Below are positions 1 to 4,050 of a stretch of 6,849 bases of DNA, piece after piece. The position numbers and the translations under genes were made by a program. Origin of the DNA: Bacteroidota bacterium (GTDB lineage: Bacteria; Bacteroidota; Bacteroidia; Bacteroidales; UBA12481); NCBI GenBank assembly GCA_030592205.1, contig JAUVKA010000221.1, forward strand, positions 1 to 6,849, read 5' to 3'. The first letter of the stretch is position 1; every line of letters begins with the position of its first letter. Below the pieces are notes generated by a model. That model ran no database searches. It saw only the letters and a list, made by a program, of their open reading frames with translations, and was not told the origin of the DNA.

Positions 1-166
1 ATGGTTCAAAATTAAACACGAGGGTAGTATCAGCAATATTGCTGATTTGTCCAGATAGTGAAATCTTGTTTATATTGACCTTATCCTCAGCTTGATTGCA
101 AGCTGAAAGGATAATTAAAGAGATCAGAAAAATTCCAAAATACTTAATATTTATCTTTATCTTCAT
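1..166 (-). CDS. Small lipoprotein, N-terminal fragment (C-terminus off left edge)
   Basis: The first 55 codons of a minus-strand gene are visible, starting at an ATG whose A is position 166. The protein opens with a basic N-region (MKIKINIK), a hydrophobic core and a lipobox LSAC with the lipidated Cys at residue 23, so it should be a lipid-anchored envelope protein. After a polar linker comes a beta-strand-like stretch (ISLSGQISNIADTTLVFNF). This loosely resembles the start of DUF4369-type domains found at the front of Bacteroidota TlpA/thioredoxin-like lipoproteins, but too little is present to assign a family. The start is supported by a strong Shine-Dalgarno sequence (AGGAG, 7 nt upstream) and by a 4-bp ATGA overlap with the acylase stop codon, which implies co-transcription and probable translational coupling. 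The gene is confident; the function is not known. Confidence 0.8.
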   Translation of the reverse strand, partial: MKIKINIKYFGIFLISLIILSACNQAEDKVNINKISLSGQISNIADTTLVFNFEP

Positions 167-2271
167 TTGTTTTCTCCTGGATGATAAGTGGTTTCTGCGT
201 GGGATTCGACATCTTCTTTGTAGAACAGCACATCTTTAAATTCCCCCTTGGTGTACATCAGTGCCTGGTCGTCGAAATGAGGGGAGTTGGGATCACCACT
301 AATACCTCCGGCAAGAATACTTTTGGCTTTAACTTTTTCGCCAAATTCCACAACGGCTACAAAACTGTTACCGCTTGTTCCATACATCTTTTTTGTTCCG
401 GGATATGTTCTTGCGCCAAAAGAAGCGAGGGATCCCCACCTTGATGAAGCAAAATCAACAGGTAAGCTTGGTTTACTATCATCAAAGGGCTGCCTGATAT
501 TCCCATTAACCCGCTGGTATCGGTTTATTTCGCCCCATGGGGTTTTCCACGAGCCGAAATCTATTTCCAGCTTATGAATTGCTCTTCTCAGAGCCATCAA
601 CATTTGCTCATCCGGATTCCTACTTCGGTTAAGTTCTATTCCCCAGTAAATTGCCAGGGAGGTTGCAGTAGAATTTAAGGAGTATCTCAAGTCCCAGTTT
701 TTAAGGAGCTCAACAGCTTCTACCAGCCCGGACTTAATATTGGATGGTGCTGAACTTTGTGCTTCGATAAGTTTGGGTATTAAGGGTTCAAAATATATGA
801 GATAGGAATCATAAGCAGTAGCAATTAACTTGTCAATCGTAAATTTCGATTGCCCTTCCAACACACGAACAGCATGTAAGCCCCTGGCATTTTCCCTGTC
901 GGGAGCCATATAGGATGGATAATCCTCTTTATTTGGACTATTATCACCACATGCAGTAAAAGGAGTAGAGTTGCAATTCTGAATCCAACCATTCTCCGGA
1001 TTCAGTATAAATATCATTTCATCAACAGGATGAAGACCCTTCCAATCCGTTTCAGGATTGCTGCCATCAAGTATCCCGGCCCAGTTAAACTCAGGGTTCC
1101 TGACTGGAATAAAGTTCCCGTGATAATAGGCTATATTGCCTTCAGCATCAGCATAAACAGTATTATTTGAGGAATTGGTGTTCAGGTCCATGGTTTTCTT
1201 AAAATCCTCATGCCCCTGAGCTTTTGTGCGCAAATAGGATTGGGTTAGAGCTTTTTCATGTTCAATCATCAGCCTGATACTAACCCATTTGCCATTCTCA
1301 TCCCGAATCACAGGACCGTTATGAGTATAGAAAACCTTGAAATCCTTACTAGCCATCGTGTCTCCGGATTTGTAACTCAGGCTAATTAGTCTTTCCCCCA
1401 AAGGCCTGAGATTTTCACCGAATTTGTAGAATAATTTACCTTCTTTTTTTACTATTGTTTCGTAGTAATAATCAATAGCATCTGCTCTGCTGGAAGTATG
1501 CATCCATCCGCATTTCTCATTAAATCCTTGATAAATAAAGAATTGGCCCCATGTGACAGCACCATAAGCATTCAGCCCTTCTTCGCTAACCATATGCACT
1601 TCAGCACGGAAAAAGAATGAAGTATGTGGATTGATCAAAAGCATTGCGTTCCCTGATTCAGTAAGTTCAGGTGCTATAGCAAAGCCATTGGATCCGCGAG
1701 GTTCCTTGTCTTTTGTTTCCTCTTTAATTAGCTCAGCCGGGTTTTTACCATAAAAACTTCCTAGCTGTCTTGGACTGATTCGCTCAATATCTCCACCTAT
1801 GCTCCCCTCACTAAATGTAAGTGCCATCCAAGGTTCAAAATGTGTAATGAGTTTTGGTTTTACTTCAGGATGGGTGTATAGATAATAGTTGATTCCGTCA
1901 GCAAATGCATTCATTAATTTTTTAAGCCATTTTGGACTTTTCCTATACTCTTTTTTTACTTGAACGGGATCAATATATAATTGCATCCTCAGGTCGGTGA
2001 ATAAGAGAGATTCTCCTTCAACTTCAGCCATTCGCCCCATGGCATTTATGTAATTTACCTCAACACGATTGAAGTCTTCTTCACATTGGGCATACAAAAG
2101 TCCAAAAACGGCATCAGCATCTGTCTTGCCATATATGTGTGGAATGCCAAAATTATCCTGGATAATGGTAACATTTTCAGATTGTTTTTCCCAGTTTCTT
2201 ATTTCACCTTGATAGTTATCCTGCGGCGAACAGGCTACAAGAATTAGCAGGAGGAACAAGGATTTTCTCAT
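163..2271 (-). CDS. Penicillin acylase family (S45) Ntn-hydrolase lipoprotein
   Basis: The 702-residue product is a secreted amidase of the penicillin / cephalosporin / acyl-homoserine-lactone acylase family. These are made as precursors that cut themselves into alpha and beta chains, exposing an N-terminal Ser nucleophile. Residues 1-14 form a lipoprotein signal with lipobox LVAC (Cys14). The alpha chain covers roughly residues 15-170 and includes the family-typical IIQDNFGIPHIYG. A charged spacer follows to Gly193, then the nucleophile Ser194 in PRGSNGF (codon 1690-1692). Taking Ser194 as beta-1, His216 in LLINPH falls at beta-23, as in PvdQ and glutaryl-7-ACA acylase; penicillin G acylase has Gln there. 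Asn434 in QNCNSTP fits the oxyanion-hole Asn. The C-terminal GGISGDPNSPHFDDQ is also typical. The ATG at 2271 is the only possible start: an in-frame TAG lies at 2296-2298 with no other start codon between, and no Shine-Dalgarno is seen. Length and motifs suggest an intact enzyme. The substrate cannot be told from sequence. Confidence 0.93.
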   Translation of the reverse strand: MRKSLFLLLILVACSPQDNYQGEIRNWEKQSENVTIIQDNFGIPHIYGKTDADAVFGLLYAQCEEDFNRVEVNYINAMGRMAEVEGESLLFTDLRMQLYIDPVQVKKEYRKSPKWLKKLMNAFADGINYYLYTHPEVKPKLITHFEPWMALTFSEGSIGGDIERISPRQLGSFYGKNPAELIKEETKDKEPRGSNGFAIAPELTESGNAMLLINPHTSFFFRAEVHMVSEEGLNAYGAVTWGQFFIYQGFNEKCGWMHTSSRADAIDYYYETIVKKEGKLFYKFGENLRPLGERLISLSYKSGDTMASKDFKVFYTHNGPVIRDENGKWVSIRLMIEHEKALTQSYLRTKAQGHEDFKKTMDLNTNSSNNTVYADAEGNIAYYHGNFIPVRNPEFNWAGILDGSNPETDWKGLHPVDEMIFILNPENGWIQNCNSTPFTACGDNSPNKEDYPSYMAPDRENARGLHAVRVLEGQSKFTIDKLIATAYDSYLIYFEPLIPKLIEAQSSAPSNIKSGLVEAVELLKNWDLRYSLNSTATSLAIYWGIELNRSRNPDEQMLMALRRAIHKLEIDFGSWKTPWGEINRYQRVNGNIRQPFDDSKPSLPVDFASSRWGSLASFGARTYPGTKKMYGTSGNSFVAVVEFGEKVKAKSILAGGISGDPNSPHFDDQALMYTKGEFKDVLFYKEDVESHAETTYHPGENK
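174..178 (-). promoter_or_regulatory. Ribosome binding site of the small lipoprotein gene
   Basis: On the minus strand AGGAG lies 7 nt before the ATG at 166, inside the last codons of the acylase gene. It fixes the start of the downstream lipoprotein. It stands out because neither the acylase nor the sulfatase start has a recognisable Shine-Dalgarno sequence. Confidence 0.75.
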
Positions 2272-2296
2272 TTCAAGGGGGATTAGGTTAAAAATC

Positions 2297-2328
2297 TAAA
2301 TATATATAATTATTATTTGGCCAACAAT
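2297..2328 (-). promoter_or_regulatory. Candidate promoter for the acylase-lipoprotein operon
   Basis: On the minus strand ATTG (2325-2328) and TATATTTA (2297-2304) are separated by 20 bp. Each differs by one base from the Bacteroidota elements TTTG (-33) and TAnnTTTG (-7), and the spacing is about right. Transcription would begin near 2290, giving a leader of about 18-20 nt before the ATG at 2271. The surrounding DNA is very AT-rich, so a chance match is possible. Confidence 0.35.
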
Positions 2329-2372
2329 CGGTATTTCATAACTATCTAACATTGAATTCCATTCTCCTTCGG

Positions 2373-2392
2373 GACTATTCCTTGGAGTAGTC
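2373..2392. promoter_or_regulatory. Near-perfect 20-bp palindrome, candidate operator
   Basis: The arms GACTATTCC (2373-2381) and GGAGTAGTC (2384-2392) are inverted copies separated by TT, matching at 8 of 9 positions; the single mismatch would be a G-U pair in RNA. The element lies between the divergent acylase and sulfatase genes, 41 bp before the sulfatase ATG and just upstream of its candidate -7 element. This suits a dimeric regulator, which could control one or both directions. The 2-nt centre and lack of a following T-run argue against a terminator. No regulator gene is in the window, so its role is inferred. Confidence 0.4.
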
Positions 2393-2420
2393 TTGAATAA
2401 TATGTAATTTATTGCCCAAC

Positions 2421-2428
2421 TAAATTTG
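2421..2428 (+). promoter_or_regulatory. Candidate -7 promoter element of the sulfatase gene
   Basis: TAAATTTG is an exact match to the Bacteroidota -7 consensus TAnnTTTG and ends 5 bp before the sulfatase ATG. If used, transcription would start at or beside the ATG, giving a leaderless mRNA; this fits the absence of a Shine-Dalgarno sequence. The nearest upstream TTG (2393-2395) is 25 bp away, longer than the usual 19-21 bp, which weakens the call. A weaker alternative pairs CTTG (2381-2384) with TAATTTAT (2405-2412) at 20-bp spacing and would give a short leader of about 17 nt. Confidence 0.3.
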
Positions 2429-2433
2429 AAACC

Positions 2434-4008
2434 ATGAAAGCCTCTTTCTTTTATATACCTGTGATTCTAATATTCTTGTTGGTTTCGTGTAATACGGTTA
2501 AAAAGGCTGATGAAATATCTCAACCTAATGTGCTATTTGTTTCTATCGACGATCTAAACGATTGGGTTGGTGTTATGGGAGGCCATCCGCAGGCCCGAAC
2601 TCCGAATCTGGATAGTTTTTCTGAGCATGCTGTTCAGTTTGCAAATGCTTACTGTTCAAATCCTGCTTGCAATCCTTCCCGGACTGCTATCATGACAGGT
2701 CTTTCACCTCATACATCAGGTGTGTATTCTAATTATCAGGATTGGAGGGAAGCTATACCTGAATATACTACCCTGGGTCATTATTTCAGAGATAATGGCT
2801 ATTACTCTGCAGGAGCAGGTAAAATATTCCATTATCATATGATCGACAGCACTTGCTGGGATGATTACTGGCCATCGCAGAAGCAGAATATGCCTGGAGA
2901 ATATATGCCTCAGAAGCATCCCGGGATAACGGAGGATGCTCAAAAAGAGTACAGCACTATCAATATGCCTGAATTTAAGAATATGTATAAGATGTTTGAT
3001 TGGGCTGCCCTGGATATTCCTGATTCTCTGATGGCTGATTATAAAAGTGTGGAATGGGTTTCAAATCAACTTCAACAGGAGCATGATAAACCCTTCTTCC
3101 TGGCTTGCGGCATCTATCGTCCTCATGTGCCATGGTATGTACCCCAAAAGTATTTCGATTTATTTCCTTTGGAAGATATACAGCTTCCAGCCTACATGGA
3201 AAATGATCTTGATGATCTGAGTGATAGAATAATAGATGTGGCTCATCGCTCTGGCAACTACCATAAACATGTTCTTGAAGCCGGTCAGTGGGAAGCTGGT
3301 GTCCAGGCTTACCTCGCATCTATTGCCTTTGCAGATGCGATGTTTGGAAATCTTATGGATGCTCTTGATAATAGCCCATATGCTGATAATACTATTGTGA
3401 TGGTCTGGTCGGACCATGGATGGCAGCTTGGTGAAAAAGAGCACTGGCGCAAATTCGCCTTGTGGGAAAATGTTCTTCAAACGGTATTAATGATTAAAGT
3501 TCCGGAAGGTGTATCAGATCTGCCTGAAGGGACAAATGGAAAACCTGTATGCAATCGCATTGTTTCAACCCAGGACATTTATCCAACCTTGGTTGATCTA
3601 TGTAACCTGCCTTTTCGGGATGATATTGATGGTCGGAGTCTTGTTCCTTTATTAGTAGATCCATGGGCAGATTGGGATTATCCGGCCATCAGCTCCTATG
3701 ATTTCAGCGAGTTCTCCATTCGCACTGAAGGATGGAGATATACTGTTTATATCGATGGCAGTGAGGAACTCTATGATCATGAGAAAGATCAAAACGAATG
3801 GTTTAATCTGGCAAATAAACCTGAATATCAGGATCGGATTGCTGAAATGAAGAAGTATATTCCCCAAAATCCCGCTCCATTAATTAAAACCTCTGAGAAA
3901 TTAATGCCGCATCATGATCCACCCTTCCGTACTAGGGAGGAATATTATGATTGGTTAAAACACGATAAGGATAATGTCTGGCGAATTAATACCTATTGGA
4001 ATAACTGA
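2434..4008 (+). CDS. Type I sulfatase lipoprotein, iduronate-2-sulfatase-like
   Basis: The 524-residue protein is a formylglycine-dependent sulfatase of the alkaline-phosphatase superfamily, hydrolysing sulfate esters, probably on a sulfated sugar. A lipoprotein signal ends at lipobox LVSC (Cys19). Catalytic Cys79 sits in CNPSR (codon 2668-2670), the C-x-P-S-R signature for conversion to formylglycine. Expected metal and sulfate ligands are present: Asp39-Asp40 (SIDD), Lys130 and His133 (GKIFH), His231 (RPHVPW), Asp327-His328 (SDHG) and Lys340. Their order and spacing track human iduronate-2-sulfatase (K135/H138, H229, D334/H335, K347), pointing to that subfamily (SulfAtlas S1_7-like). A C-terminal subdomain with LYDHEKDQNEWFNLA is typical. 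After about residue 485 there is a polar, aromatic-rich tail. The ATG is the only start, since an in-frame TAA is at 2398-2400. No glycan-locus genes or sulfatase maturase are adjacent, so the substrate remains open; other sugar 2-sulfates are possible. Confidence 0.92.
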   Translation: MKASFFYIPVILIFLLVSCNTVKKADEISQPNVLFVSIDDLNDWVGVMGGHPQARTPNLDSFSEHAVQFANAYCSNPACNPSRTAIMTGLSPHTSGVYSNYQDWREAIPEYTTLGHYFRDNGYYSAGAGKIFHYHMIDSTCWDDYWPSQKQNMPGEYMPQKHPGITEDAQKEYSTINMPEFKNMYKMFDWAALDIPDSLMADYKSVEWVSNQLQQEHDKPFFLACGIYRPHVPWYVPQKYFDLFPLEDIQLPAYMENDLDDLSDRIIDVAHRSGNYHKHVLEAGQWEAGVQAYLASIAFADAMFGNLMDALDNSPYADNTIVMVWSDHGWQLGEKEHWRKFALWENVLQTVLMIKVPEGVSDLPEGTNGKPVCNRIVSTQDIYPTLVDLCNLPFRDDIDGRSLVPLLVDPWADWDYPAISSYDFSEFSIRTEGWRYTVYIDGSEELYDHEKDQNEWFNLANKPEYQDRIAEMKKYIPQNPAPLIKTSEKLMPHHDPPFRTREEYYDWLKHDKDNVWRINTYWNN

Positions 4009-4013
4009 TTAAC

Positions 4014-4044
4014 CGGGACACGGGTACACAGTTACACTGATTCA
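4014..4044. repeat. Degenerate 7-8 bp tandem repeat in the convergent gap
   Basis: Four consecutive units can be read on the plus strand: CGGGACA, CGGGTACA, CAGTTACA and CTGATTCA. They share an initial C and a terminal CA and degrade from left to right. They fill most of the 42-bp space between the converging sulfatase and peptidase stop codons. No clear rho-independent terminator is present in this gap. The pattern is short, so chance is not excluded. Confidence 0.4.
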
Positions 4045-4050
4045 TGAAAA

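Noticed and set aside
181..577. Two plus-strand open frames opposite the 3' end of the acylase gene
   Set aside because: They lie wholly antisense to a well-supported acylase, have no recognisable motifs and look like shadow frames.
2716..3867. Several minus-strand open frames within the sulfatase gene
   Set aside because: All overlap the conserved sulfatase coding sequence, show no motifs and have no plausible start signals.
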